Positions 1-8,075 of a stretch of DNA of 26,205 nucleotides are shown here, piece after piece. Source of the DNA: Mariprofundaceae bacterium (GTDB taxonomy: Bacteria > Pseudomonadota > Zetaproteobacteria > Mariprofundales > Mariprofundaceae). The stretch is taken from the NCBI GenBank assembly GCA_027018975.1, contig JALUXN010000313.1, forward strand, positions 1 through 26,205, given 5' to 3'. The notes under the pieces are model-generated. The model did no database searches and was not told the DNA's origin. It saw only the letters and a list, made by a program, of their open reading frames with translations. Position 1 is the stretch's first letter. The number at the start of each line of letters is the position of its first letter. The position numbers were made by a program, and so were the translations under genes.

Positions 1-579
1 ATCAAGCAGGATGGCATCGGCTGCCACACCTGCCGCCAGACAGGCATCGGCGCGGCGCGCCAGATAGTCACCGACCTCGGTGACCACATCCTGATAACTG
101 GGGCGCTGCTGCATGGTCGCCGGTGCGCCCTGCATATGCATCAGACAAACATCGACGCCGCGCTCTGCCACCACCGACAGGCTGGCCGGATCGTGCGTCA
201 GAGCACTGACATCGTTGACCAGCATTGCACCGGCAGTGATCGCCTCGGCCATCACCCGCGCCTTCATGGTATCGATCGACACCGTGCAACCGGCCGCCGC
301 CAACGCAGCCACCACCGGCACCACCCGGCGCAGCTCCTCGGCCTCGCTGACCGGTGCTGCTCCCGGACGCGTCGATTCGCCGCCGACATCGATCACTGCC
401 GCGCCATCAGCCACCATCTGCAGCCCGCGCGCTACCGCCGCATCCACATCCACGGCGCTCTCTGTATCAGCACTACTGCGGATCAACTGGCCACCATCCG
501 AAAACGAATCGGGGGTGCAATTCAGCACCCCCATGATCCATACATCGCTACCGGCTGGCCGATGCCAACGTGAGGCCAT
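1..579 (-). CDS. folP: Dihydropteroate synthase FolP (3' end outside window)
   Basis: FolP condenses 7,8-dihydropterin pyrophosphate with p-aminobenzoate to make dihydropteroate in cytoplasmic folate synthesis. The reading frame on the minus strand gives 193 codons and is still open at base 1, so the C-terminal third or so is missing. Family landmarks are visible: MGVLNCTPDSFSDGG near residue 16, VIDVGGESTRPGA around residue 65, a VSIDTMKA strand, and MLVNDVSAL. These are the pterin-binding motifs of the family. The ATG at 577-579 shares its A with the ftsH stop codon (TGATG), so translation is probably coupled to ftsH. The ftsH-folP order is common in Proteobacteria, where glmM usually follows; that would lie outside this window. 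Identification is firm. A second in-frame ATG 15 codons later (MGVLN) is an alternative start. Confidence 0.93.
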   Translation of the reverse strand, partial: MASRWHRPAGSDVWIMGVLNCTPDSFSDGGQLIRSSADTESAVDVDAAVARGLQMVADGAAVIDVGGESTRPGAAPVSEAEELRRVVPVVAALAAAGCTVSIDTMKARVMAEAITAGAMLVNDVSALTHDPASLSVVAERGVDVCLMHMQGAPATMQQRPSYQDVVTEVGDYLARRADACLAAGVAADAILLD

Positions 580-2516
580 CAGCTGGCCTGACCTGCCTCG
601 TCGGCAGCCGCCGCCTTATCGTGCGCAGCCGCTTCGCCGACATCCACCTTCGCATCCGCATCACCATCGCTGGAACTGGAGCTGGCGCTCTTCGGCACAT
701 CACTGCTGACCAAGAGCGGCTCCTTGCCCTCCATGGCGCGGTCGATATCGGTGGTATCGAGCGTCTCATACTTGATCAGCGCCTGCGCCAGGTTGTGCAG
801 TTGATCCATGTGTTCTTCGAGGATCTGTTTGGCGCGTTCATAGTTCTCCTCGATCAACTTGCGCACCACCGCATCGATTTTGCGCGCGGTCTCCTCGGAG
901 ATATTGGTCTGGCGGGTGATTTCGCGCCCCAAGAACGGCTCATGCTCGCGCTCGCCATAGACCATCGGCCCCAGCTCATCGGACATGCCCCACTGGGTGA
1001 CCATGTTGCGTGCCAGTTGGGTGGCGCGCTCGAAATCATTGGATGCACCGGTGGTCATCTGCCCGAGCACCAGCTCCTCGCCGAGGCGGCCGCCCATCAT
1101 GATGGAGATCTGATCGCGCAGATATTCGCGATCGTGGTTGAACTTGTCCTCTTCCGGCATCTGCATGGTGATACCGAGCGCCTGACCGCGCGGAATGATG
1201 CTCACCTTATGCACCGGATCGGCATGTTTCAGATGCTTGGCGACCAGCGTATGCCCCGCCTCGTGGTAGGCGGTGGTCTTCTTCTGCTCGTCGGAGATGA
1301 TCATCGAGCGGCGCTCGGTGCCCATCATCACCTTATCCTTGGCCGTCTCAAAATCGGCGCGAGTCACCTTGTCGCGATCATAGCGCGCCGCATTCAGCGC
1401 CGCTTCATTGACCAAGTTGGCCAAGTCGGCACCGGAGAAGCCGGGTGTGCCGCGCGCCAGCTCTTTGGCGTTCACATCGCTGGCCAGCGGTACTTTGCGC
1501 ATATGCACTTTGAGAATCTGTTCACGGCCAAGCAGGTCGGGGCGCGGCACGACCACCTGCCGATCAAAACGGCCGGGGCGCAGCAGTGCCGGATCGAGCA
1601 CGTCCGGTCGGTTGGTCGCCGCCACCAGAATCACGCCCTCATTGGACTCGAAACCATCCATCTCGACCAGCATCTGGTTGAGCGTCTGTTCGCGTTCATC
1701 GTTACCGCCGCCAATGCCGGCGCCACGGTGGCGACCCATCGCGTCAATCTCATCCACAAAGATGATGCAGGGCGCATTCTTCTTCGCCTGCTCGAACATG
1801 TCGCGCACGCGCGACGCGCCGACACCGACGAACATCTCAACAAAATCGGAACCGGAGATCGAGAAAAACGGCACCTCCGCCTCGCCGGCCACCGCCCGCG
1901 CCAGCAGTGTCTTACCGGTTCCGGGAGGGCCAACCAGCAGCAAACCTTTGGGGATCTTGCCGCCGAGGCGGGTGAATTTGGAGGGGTCACGCAGGAACTC
2001 GATCACCTCCGTCACCTCCTGCTTCGCCTCATCGCAGCCGGCGACATCATCGAAGGTTACGCGCGCGGTATTCTCATTGAGCAGCTTCGCCTTGCTCTTG
2101 CCGAAGCCCATCGCGCCGCCCTTACCGCCGCCCTGCATCTGGCGCATGAAGAAGACCCAGACGGCAATCAGCAGCAGCATCGGGAACCAGGAGATCAGCA
2201 CGGAGATGAAAAACGGCACCTGCTCCTGCTGTTTCACATCGACCACCACATGCTGGTCGATCAACCGCTTGGTCAGCGTCGGATCATTGATCGGCGCCAC
2301 CACATGGTAGTTCTTCAGCTCGCCCGATTTGTCGCGAAACTGGCCGATAATCACATTGTCGCGAATCGTCGCCGTCTCGACATAGCCCTGATCCACCTTC
2401 TCGACAAAGGTGGAGTAGGCCATCTTGTCAGCACTCGGCATCGGCGCCGAAAACATGTTGAACAGGCTCATCATCGTCAGCCCGATCACAACCCAAAGCA
2501 GTATATTCTTACCCAT
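579..2516 (-). CDS. ftsH: ATP-dependent zinc metalloprotease FtsH
   Basis: FtsH is a hexameric inner-membrane AAA+ protease that degrades misfolded membrane proteins and short-lived regulators. The 645-residue product has the full architecture: transmembrane segment 1 (about 4-22), a periplasmic domain, transmembrane segment 2 (about 101-124), Walker A GPPGTGKT (196-203), Walker B ending DEID (255-258), the second region of homology (about 301-319, with the arginine fingers), zinc motif HEAGH (418-422), and a probable third metal ligand D494 in the NDFERAT segment. Length matches E. coli FtsH (about 645). The C-terminus ends in a low-complexity Ser/Asp/Ala tail of about 40 residues, presumably disordered. 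The ATG has a GAGGAA ribosome-binding site about 8 bases upstream. It lies downstream of tilS across a repeat element and overlaps folP by one base. Confidence 0.98.
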   Translation of the reverse strand: MGKNILLWVVIGLTMMSLFNMFSAPMPSADKMAYSTFVEKVDQGYVETATIRDNVIIGQFRDKSGELKNYHVVAPINDPTLTKRLIDQHVVVDVKQQEQVPFFISVLISWFPMLLLIAVWVFFMRQMQGGGKGGAMGFGKSKAKLLNENTARVTFDDVAGCDEAKQEVTEVIEFLRDPSKFTRLGGKIPKGLLLVGPPGTGKTLLARAVAGEAEVPFFSISGSDFVEMFVGVGASRVRDMFEQAKKNAPCIIFVDEIDAMGRHRGAGIGGGNDEREQTLNQMLVEMDGFESNEGVILVAATNRPDVLDPALLRPGRFDRQVVVPRPDLLGREQILKVHMRKVPLASDVNAKELARGTPGFSGADLANLVNEAALNAARYDRDKVTRADFETAKDKVMMGTERRSMIISDEQKKTTAYHEAGHTLVAKHLKHADPVHKVSIIPRGQALGITMQMPEEDKFNHDREYLRDQISIMMGGRLGEELVLGQMTTGASNDFERATQLARNMVTQWGMSDELGPMVYGEREHEPFLGREITRQTNISEETARKIDAVVRKLIEENYERAKQILEEHMDQLHNLAQALIKYETLDTTDIDRAMEGKEPLLVSSDVPKSASSSSSDGDADAKVDVGEAAAHDKAAAADEAGQAS

Positions 2517-2617
2517 AATAGACGTTCCTCACTATTCGCGATCCAATTCCGATCCACACAAAAAGGCGCAAACACTTTTTAGCGAAGATGAAAGAGAGAT
2601 GAAATGTAACTATCCAT
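2517..2617. other. Leader region upstream of ftsH
   Basis: About 100 bases between the ftsH start and the repeat element. It is more AT-rich than its surroundings. On the minus strand it carries a TAAAAA hexamer (positions 2581-2576) that could act as a weak -10 box, but no convincing -35 partner or sigma-32 heat-shock motif was found by eye. It probably holds the ftsH promoter, because the hairpin-forming repeat separates ftsH from tilS. This is inference. Confidence 0.3.
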
Positions 2618-2729
2618 CTCATCCCATGGTTTGCCTGCTAGCTGCGTTGAACATGCTCATGTGCAAATAGCACACTGCGCGTGTTCGCCTTGCTATCGAA
2701 CAAACCATGGGCGATCTGAACAGTTTCAG
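2618..2729. repeat. Dispersed ~112 bp inverted-repeat element, copy 1
   Basis: This stretch recurs at 10645-10755 with only four substitutions and one single-base indel. Its outer arms are a perfect 11 bp inverted repeat, CCCATGGTTTG (2623-2633) against CAAACCATGGG (2701-2711). Inside these, the arms continue to pair imperfectly over about 33 bases, so the transcript could fold into one long hairpin. A short CTGAA-CAGT-TTCAG palindrome sits at the right end. It lies between tilS and ftsH, and the tilS stop codon (2726-2728) is inside it. Size, secondary structure and intergenic placement resemble REP/BIME- or MITE-type elements. No transposase is present and no flanking target duplication is obvious. 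Confidence 0.85.
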
Positions 2730-3775
2730 CGCGATGAAACATCGAACCTTGCCTGCGCTTTTTTCAGATGCAAGCGATCCTTGCGCCGTTCCAGCCGACA
2801 AGCGGAGAGATCGATGCCGCCGCGTCCGCCCTGCTGTGTCCAAATCTCGACCAGTTCAATATGGCGTCGCCCCGGCGTGATCCCATCGCCCAAGAGCTGC
2901 CGCACCCCGCGCTGCAACAGCCGTGCTCGCACCGCCGGCGTCGCCGTCTGCCACGCCCGCCACAGGCAGAAGCCGCCATCATCCGCCGCCTGCAGCAACC
3001 GACCCGCTGCCCGATCCAGTGCTGCATCGACCCGCACCGCCTGCTGCTGCCAGCGCAAGAAGAGATCTACCGGTTCCACCACCCCCTGCCGCGCCATGCA
3101 GGGAAACAGCCGCCGCCGGATCTTATTGCGCCACAGTGTTTCATCGCGATTGCTCGGATCTTCGAACCAGCTCACCCCCGCTGCGCGGAGCACATGCTTC
3201 AACTGCTCGCCGGGCACGTGCAGCAGCGGCCGCACCAGACGCAGCCCGCCCATACGCCGTTCACGCTGCATGCCGCGACAGCCGCCCGGCCCCGCGCCCT
3301 GCAGCATGCGCATACAGACGGTCTCCGCCTGATCGTTGCGATGATGCCCCAGGCAGAGTGTATCGATGCCGCTCTGCCGGCTCCATGCCTCAAACAGTGC
3401 ATAGCGCCCCTGCCGCGCATGTGCCTCACGATTTGTTGCCGGCGCATCATCCAAGCGCCCCACCCGAAAAGGGATCGCCAACGACTGCGCCCTCGCCGAT
3501 AGCTGCCGTGCCTCATGCGTAGAACTGGCGCGCCAGCCGTGATCCACATGCCAGGCATGCACATCAAACCCCGCCAACTTCAAAGCCAGCAGCAGCGCCG
3601 TAGAGTCCGCCCCGCCCGACCAGGCCACGGCCAGTCGTTGCGGCAATGGCGGCATGTCTGCTGCTGCCAGCCAGCGCTGAAAATGCGTCTGCTGGGTCAA
3701 CAGCTGCTTCTCATCGATCGTATGCATAGAGGAAAACAACGCGTCGGGCGTCCTGTTGTCAATCAGCCAATCCAC
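2726..3775 (-). CDS. tilS: tRNA(Ile)-lysidine synthetase TilS
   Basis: TilS attaches lysine to C34 of the CAU-anticodon tRNA-Ile, switching both its codon reading and its charging identity. The N-type ATP-pyrophosphatase P-loop SGGADST is at residues 53-59, followed by HVDHGW and LGHHRNDQAET, which are family signatures. The frame opens at a GTG (3773-3775) giving 349 residues, but that start has no clear ribosome-binding site. ATG at 3725-3727 (residue 17, MHTIDEKQ) is an equal or better start and gives 333 residues. Either way it is clearly shorter than E. coli TilS (about 430) and appears to end after the first C-terminal subdomain. The stop codon lies inside the repeat element, so the end may have been trimmed by its insertion. 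It is transcribed divergently from ftsE. Confidence 0.94.
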   Translation of the reverse strand: MDWLIDNRTPDALFSSMHTIDEKQLLTQQTHFQRWLAAADMPPLPQRLAVAWSGGADSTALLLALKLAGFDVHAWHVDHGWRASSTHEARQLSARAQSLAIPFRVGRLDDAPATNREAHARQGRYALFEAWSRQSGIDTLCLGHHRNDQAETVCMRMLQGAGPGGCRGMQRERRMGGLRLVRPLLHVPGEQLKHVLRAAGVSWFEDPSNRDETLWRNKIRRRLFPCMARQGVVEPVDLFLRWQQQAVRVDAALDRAAGRLLQAADDGGFCLWRAWQTATPAVRARLLQRGVRQLLGDGITPGRRHIELVEIWTQQGGRGGIDLSACRLERRKDRLHLKKAQARFDVSSR

Positions 3776-3861
3776 ATTTGCTGTGATGTAGCGCCGCCGT
3801 GTCGCGTGCCGTGCGGGTTTTGCCAGTGACAGGTCGCCTGTTGCTGGCTACCGTTTGGCGC

Positions 3862-4566
3862 ATGTCCGTTGCCCTGCCCCAAATCCATATGCAGCAGCTG
3901 ATGCTGCGCTATCCGACAGGCAAAACTGCCATCTCCGGGGTCACGCTGGATATCCCGCAGGGGCAGTTTGTCTATCTGGTCGGCGAGAGTGGCGCGGGCA
4001 AATCGTCCCTGATGCGCATGCTCTATGGCGGTGTACGGCCGAGCTCCGGCCGCCTGATGGTGCAGGGGAGTGATATGCGTCGCGCGGGCGATGCCAAGGT
4101 GCGGGAGTTGCGGCGTCATACCGGTATTATTTTTCAGGATCACCGGCTGCTCTTTGCGCGTACAGTGTTTGAGAATGTGGCGCTGCCGCTGCGCGTGCAG
4201 GGATGGAAAACCGAGCGGCTGGTGCCGCGTGTGCGCAAAGTGTTGGCCTATGTCGGTCTGGCCGATCGCCTATGGTCCTATCCCGAGGCGCTTTCGGGTG
4301 GTGAACAGCAGCGGGTGGCGATTGCCCGCGCCATGACCGCCAATCCGGCGATGATTATCGCCGATGAGCCGACCGGTAACCTCGATATCGATACAGCGCG
4401 GCGGGTGCTCGATTATCTCACCGACCTGAACCGGCAAGGAACCACCATCATCATGGCTACACACGATCTGCATCTGCTGGAATCACACCCCGGGCGGGTG
4501 GTAGAGCTGCATGCCGGCAGACTGATCGCCGACTCCTACAGCGCACAGCCAAAGAGCGACACATGA
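3862..4566 (+). CDS. ftsE: Cell division ATP-binding protein FtsE
   Basis: FtsE is the cytoplasmic ATPase of the FtsEX complex, which links the Z ring to activation of periplasmic peptidoglycan hydrolases. Counting from the ATG at 3862 (234 residues), the ABC motifs are Walker A GESGAGKS (41-48), Q-loop FQDHRLL (Q92), signature LSGGEQQ (144-150), Walker B IIADEP (165-170) and H-loop H201. The FQDHRLL stretch closely matches the FtsE-type FQDHHLL. An in-frame GTG at 3799 would extend it, and an ATG at 3889 would shorten it to about the E. coli length; 3862 is a compromise without a strong ribosome-binding site. The stop overlaps the ftsX start (ATGA). It is divergent from tilS. Confidence 0.95.
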   Translation: MSVALPQIHMQQLMLRYPTGKTAISGVTLDIPQGQFVYLVGESGAGKSSLMRMLYGGVRPSSGRLMVQGSDMRRAGDAKVRELRRHTGIIFQDHRLLFARTVFENVALPLRVQGWKTERLVPRVRKVLAYVGLADRLWSYPEALSGGEQQRVAIARAMTANPAMIIADEPTGNLDIDTARRVLDYLTDLNRQGTTIIMATHDLHLLESHPGRVVELHAGRLIADSYSAQPKSDT

Positions 4567-5480
4567 AGCAGCGGCTGTTTCACAAACGTGAGCCGGGGCG
4601 CGAGCAGATCCCTGAACAGATGAACCCGAGATTGCCGGGTGGCTTTCATCTGCCGCCATTCGGTGTGCACCAGCTGTTGGCTGTGATCATTGTCTGCATT
4701 GCTCTCTGGGCGATCGGGGTGATCTGGCTGTCGATGCAGGCGGCCAGTCAGTGGGTGGGTAGTTGGCAGGATGATATTCGCATCCATGTCTATCTCGATC
4801 CGCAAGGAGCCGACAAAGGGCGCGAAACCGCGCTCAAGCAGCAGTTGGCAGAGATCGATCAAATCGCATCGGTGCGCCGCATTCCGCCGGAAGAGGCGGC
4901 GCGCTGGATGCAGCAGTGGCTGAAAGATGCGGCGCTGAGCGAACACGAACTGGCCGCGCGCCTGCCAATCACCTTCGAGCTCACCCTATCCGATCAGGAG
5001 TCGGAGTTTCTCTTCGACGATATTCGCGATGTCGCCGAGGCGGCCGGCGCGCAGGTCAATGAGGACGAGGTCGGCTTGGCGCAGGCACACCACTGGATCG
5101 CGCAGGCCGACTATCTGGCCTGGTTTGCTTCACTGATTCTGGCATTGGCGATGGCGCTGATTATCTCCAATACGCTGCGTATGACGCTGTTGGCGCGCGC
5201 CGATGAGATCCATCTGATGCGGCTGATGGGTGCCAAGGAGTGGTTTGTGCGGATGCCGTTTATTCTGGAAGGGATGGTGCTCGGTGCCGGTGCCGGGGTG
5301 GCGGCGTGGCTGCTGCTCTGGCCGATGGTCTGGGTGACCGGCGGCTGGTTTGCGGCGATGGAGATCGACGTGAACAACTGGCTGCTGCTCCTGCCGCTGC
5401 TGTTCGGCGGCGCACTGGTCGGTGCTCTCGGCGCACTGGTGGCCACGGCCAATGTGGTCGCCTCCGAGGCGGGCAGCTGA
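4563..5480 (+). CDS. ftsX: Cell division protein FtsX
   Basis: FtsX is the membrane subunit of FtsEX. Its periplasmic loop recruits a hydrolase activator (EnvC-type in Gammaproteobacteria). The 305-residue product has the typical layout: a cytoplasmic N-terminus, transmembrane segment 1 (about 38-57), a large periplasmic loop (about 60-183), and three more transmembrane segments (about 184-205, 236-257, 272-296). The sequence LARADEIHLMRLMGAKEWFVR after segment 2 is the conserved cytoplasmic coupling region of FtsX and MacB-like proteins. The start overlaps the ftsE stop by four bases. The stop TGA shares its last base with the ATG of the following PilZ gene, indicating a translationally coupled operon of three genes. 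Confidence 0.95.
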   Translation: MKQRLFHKREPGREQIPEQMNPRLPGGFHLPPFGVHQLLAVIIVCIALWAIGVIWLSMQAASQWVGSWQDDIRIHVYLDPQGADKGRETALKQQLAEIDQIASVRRIPPEEAARWMQQWLKDAALSEHELAARLPITFELTLSDQESEFLFDDIRDVAEAAGAQVNEDEVGLAQAHHWIAQADYLAWFASLILALAMALIISNTLRMTLLARADEIHLMRLMGAKEWFVRMPFILEGMVLGAGAGVAAWLLLWPMVWVTGGWFAAMEIDVNNWLLLLPLLFGGALVGALGALVATANVVASEAGS

Positions 5481-5905
5481 TGGGCGCGGTGAAGCCGGCG
5501 ACGATCGAGCGGTTGATGCAGATCGCCAAGACACTGCCGCAGCCGCAACAGCAGCAGCTGACAGAGCTGGTCGCCAGCTGGCGCGAGGTGACCCGCTATG
5601 CGCCGCGCGAGGCGTTCAGCGATCTGGTTCCCTTCAAGAGTGCGCGCGGTGTGCACTACGGCCGCGCCCGCGATGTGAGCCCAACCGGCCTGTTTTTGGC
5701 TACATCCGAATCCTTTCGTTGCGGCGAGCGGGTCGAGCTGATGCTGACCATGATTGCCGCCCCCAATCCGATCCAGCTCACAGGTACTATCTCCCGGGTG
5801 ACCCGCGACGGCATTGCCATCGCCTTCGATCTCAAACAGCGCAGCCAGATCAGAGAGCTGGAGACGATTATTGCCAAACACGCCGCAATGACGCGCCAGT
5901 CATAA
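5480..5905 (+). CDS. PilZ-domain c-di-GMP receptor protein
   Basis: A 141-residue soluble protein. Residues 39-43 read RYAPR (the RxxxR motif) and residues 65-70 read DVSPTG (the [D/N]xSxxG motif), with the spacing usual for c-di-GMP-binding PilZ domains. The beta-strand-rich C-terminal half (about 57-120) fits the PilZ barrel. The N-terminal 35 residues are a Gln-rich helix, and the last 20 residues look like the closing helix. The start ATG overlaps the ftsX stop (TGATG), so it is probably co-translated with ftsEX. Its target is unknown. Position suggests cell division or envelope remodelling, but that is inference. No signal peptide is visible. Confidence 0.85.
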   Translation: MGAVKPATIERLMQIAKTLPQPQQQQLTELVASWREVTRYAPREAFSDLVPFKSARGVHYGRARDVSPTGLFLATSESFRCGERVELMLTMIAAPNPIQLTGTISRVTRDGIAIAFDLKQRSQIRELETIIAKHAAMTRQS

Positions 5906-5986
5906 CTTCCACGCGGCGGCGGTGGTCGCGTAGGCGGAGGATTACCGCTACAATGCCGCGACTTTTCCGTGCAGGTGGTGATTCCG
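5906..5986 (+). promoter_or_regulatory. leuC upstream region with possible -10 box and RBS
   Basis: An 81-base gap. It contains TACAAT at 5949-5954, five of six matches to a sigma-70 -10 box, but no good -35 hexamer at the right distance. A Shine-Dalgarno-like AGGTGG at 5973-5978 lies 8 bases before the ATG at 5987 and decides the leuC start. No leader peptide with leucine codons and no attenuator hairpin was recognised. Confidence 0.4.
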
Positions 5987-7390
5987 ATGGGACAGACCCT
6001 TTTTGATAAAGTGTGGCAGCAGCATGTGGTGAAGGCCAATGATGATGGCTCGGTGCTGCTCTATATCGACCGGCATCTGGTGCATGAGGTGACCAGTCCG
6101 CAGGCCTTTGAGGGGTTGCGTCTGGCCGGGCGCAAGCCGTGGCGGAGGGCGGCGAGTGTCGCTACGCCTGATCACAATGTGCCGACCGTTGATCGTGACA
6201 AGGGCATTGCCGATCCGGTCTCGCGCACGCAGGTGGAGGCGCTGGATCGCAACTGTGCGGAGTTTGGTATCACCGAGTTCGGGCTGGATGATGTGCGTCA
6301 GGGCGTGGTGCATGTGATGGGGCCGGAGCAGGGGTTGGTGCTGCCGGGGATGACGGTGGTGTGTGGCGACTCCCACACCTCGACCCACGGCGCATTCGGC
6401 TCAATCGCCATGGGCATCGGCACCTCGGAAGTGGAGCATGTGCTGGCGACCCAATGCTTGATTCAGAAGAAACCGAAGGTGATGCGCATTCAAGTGGATG
6501 GCGCGCTGCCGACGGGGATCACCGGTAAAGATATTGCCCTCTACCTGATCGGTCAGATCGGCACCGCCGGTGGCACTGGCTACGCCATCGAGTTTGCCGG
6601 CGAGGCGATTCGCGCGCTGAGCATGGAGGGGCGGATGAGCCTCTGCAATATGGCGATCGAGGCGGGCGCGCGCTGCGGCATGGTGGCGGTTGATCAGGTC
6701 ACTCTCGATTATGTGCAGGGGCGGCCGTTTGCGCCCAAGGGTGCGTTGGCCGAACAAGCGGAAGCGGCGTGGCGCCAGCTGCACTCCGATGCCGATGCCG
6801 TGTTCGACAAAGAGCTGCGTTTCCAAGCTGCCGACATTGTGCCGCAGGTGAGCTGGGGAACGAGTCCGGAGATGGTGTTGCCGGTGACCGGGTCTGTTCC
6901 TGATCCGGCCGATGCGCGCGACGATGTGCAGCGCGAAGGGTGGCAGCGGGCGCTCGATTATATGGGCTTAACTGCCGGCACACCGATTGCCGAGATTGCC
7001 ATCGACAAGGTCTTTATCGGCTCCTGCACCAACGGGCGTATTGAGGATTTCCGTCAGGCAGCGGCGATGGTGCGGGGCAAACAGGTGGCGGCGAGCGTGA
7101 AGCTGGCGATGGCCGTGCCCGGCTCCGGCCTGGTGAAGGCGCAGGCCGAGGCGGAGGGGTTGGATCAGATCTTCCGCGATGCAGGCTTTGAGTGGCGCGA
7201 TCCGGGCTGCTCGATGTGTCTGGCGATGAATGCCGATCGGCTGGAGCCGGGCGAGCGTTGCGCCTCCACCTCCAACCGCAATTTTGAAGGGCGTCAGGGG
7301 ATGGGCGGGCGCACCCATTTGGTTAGTCCGGCGATGGCGGCAGCCGCTGCGATTGCCGGCCACTTTGTCGATATCCGCGACTGGCAGTAG
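5987..7390 (+). CDS. leuC: 3-isopropylmalate dehydratase large subunit LeuC
   Basis: LeuC with LeuD isomerises 2-isopropylmalate to 3-isopropylmalate in leucine biosynthesis. The product from ATG 5987 is 467 residues, matching the E. coli length. The three [4Fe-4S] cysteines are present: C347 in GSCTNGR, and C408 and C411 in GCSMC. Other signatures include YIDRHLVHEVTSPQAF near the N-terminus, VCGDSHTSTHGAFG, and NRNFEGRQGMGGRTHLVSP near the end. The frame is open from a GTG at 5969, but the AGGTGG ribosome-binding site and family length support ATG 5987. leuD follows after 12 bases, so the two subunits are co-transcribed. leuB does not follow leuD here, unlike in many leuCDB operons. Confidence 0.97.
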   Translation: MGQTLFDKVWQQHVVKANDDGSVLLYIDRHLVHEVTSPQAFEGLRLAGRKPWRRAASVATPDHNVPTVDRDKGIADPVSRTQVEALDRNCAEFGITEFGLDDVRQGVVHVMGPEQGLVLPGMTVVCGDSHTSTHGAFGSIAMGIGTSEVEHVLATQCLIQKKPKVMRIQVDGALPTGITGKDIALYLIGQIGTAGGTGYAIEFAGEAIRALSMEGRMSLCNMAIEAGARCGMVAVDQVTLDYVQGRPFAPKGALAEQAEAAWRQLHSDADAVFDKELRFQAADIVPQVSWGTSPEMVLPVTGSVPDPADARDDVQREGWQRALDYMGLTAGTPIAEIAIDKVFIGSCTNGRIEDFRQAAAMVRGKQVAASVKLAMAVPGSGLVKAQAEAEGLDQIFRDAGFEWRDPGCSMCLAMNADRLEPGERCASTSNRNFEGRQGMGGRTHLVSPAMAAAAAIAGHFVDIRDWQ

Positions 7391-7402
7391 GAGGGAGAGA
7401 TC

Positions 7403-8038
7403 ATGCAGGCTTTTACAACACTCGATGGCATTGTCGCACCGATGGATCGCGCCAATGTCGATACCGATGCGATTATCCCCAAGCAGTTTTTGAAGAGCAT
7501 TCGGCGCAGCGGCTACGGGCCGTTCCTCTTTGATGAGTGGCGCTATGAAGATCGCGGCGAGCCGGAGATGGATTGCAGCAAGCGCCCCAAACGCGCCGAT
7601 TTTGTCCTCAATCAACCGCGTTATCAGGGGGCGCAGATCCTGCTGGCGCGGGAGAATTTCGGTTGTGGTTCATCGCGCGAACATGCGCCGTGGGCGATTC
7701 TCGATTACGGCTTCAGCTGCGTGATTGCGCCGAGCTTTGCCGATATTTTTTACAACAACTGCTTCAAAAACGGCATTCTGCCGATTGTGCTCGATGCAAA
7801 TACCGTCGATGACCTGTTTCGCGACTGCTTTGCGCAGGAGGGGTATCGGCTGTCGGTTGATCTGCAGGCGCAGACAGTGACCACGCCGGATGGGCAGATC
7901 CTCCATTTCGAAGTTGATGCTTTTCGCAAACACTGCTTGCTCAACGGACTGGACGATATCGCCCTGACGCTGGCCGATGCCGATGCGATCCGCGCCTATG
8001 AAGCGCGCCGGCAGCAAGAGGCGGCCTGGCTGTTTTGA
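7403..8038 (+). CDS. leuD: 3-isopropylmalate dehydratase small subunit LeuD
   Basis: LeuD supplies the swivelling substrate-recognition domain of isopropylmalate isomerase. The 211-residue product has the usual length and signatures: NVDTDAIIPKQFLK near residue 18, ENFGCGSSREHAPWAL-type motif around residue 85 (here ending PWAI), and SFADIFYNNCFKNGILP. A strong ribosome-binding site, GGAGGGAGAG, precedes the ATG. It follows leuC by 12 bases. The downstream signalling gene starts 37 bases later with no terminator hairpin seen, so read-through is possible. Confidence 0.97.
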   Translation: MQAFTTLDGIVAPMDRANVDTDAIIPKQFLKSIRRSGYGPFLFDEWRYEDRGEPEMDCSKRPKRADFVLNQPRYQGAQILLARENFGCGSSREHAPWAILDYGFSCVIAPSFADIFYNNCFKNGILPIVLDANTVDDLFRDCFAQEGYRLSVDLQAQTVTTPDGQILHFEVDAFRKHCLLNGLDDIALTLADADAIRAYEARRQQEAAWLF

Positions 8039-8075
8039 TCGTGCCGGACGCGCTAACCATGGCGCCGGAGGGGCG

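Noticed and set aside
570..2582. Long 670-codon open frame on the plus strand opposite ftsH
   Set aside because: It is the antisense shadow of ftsH, with His/Arg-rich low-complexity translation and no recognisable family. High-GC DNA keeps such frames open by codon bias.
2619..2843. Small minus-strand frame through repeat copy 1, sharing a peptide (LKLFRSPMVCSIARRTRA) with one at 10684-10971
   Set aside because: The shared peptide comes from the DNA repeat. The one-base indel between copies breaks the frame, so it is not selected as protein.
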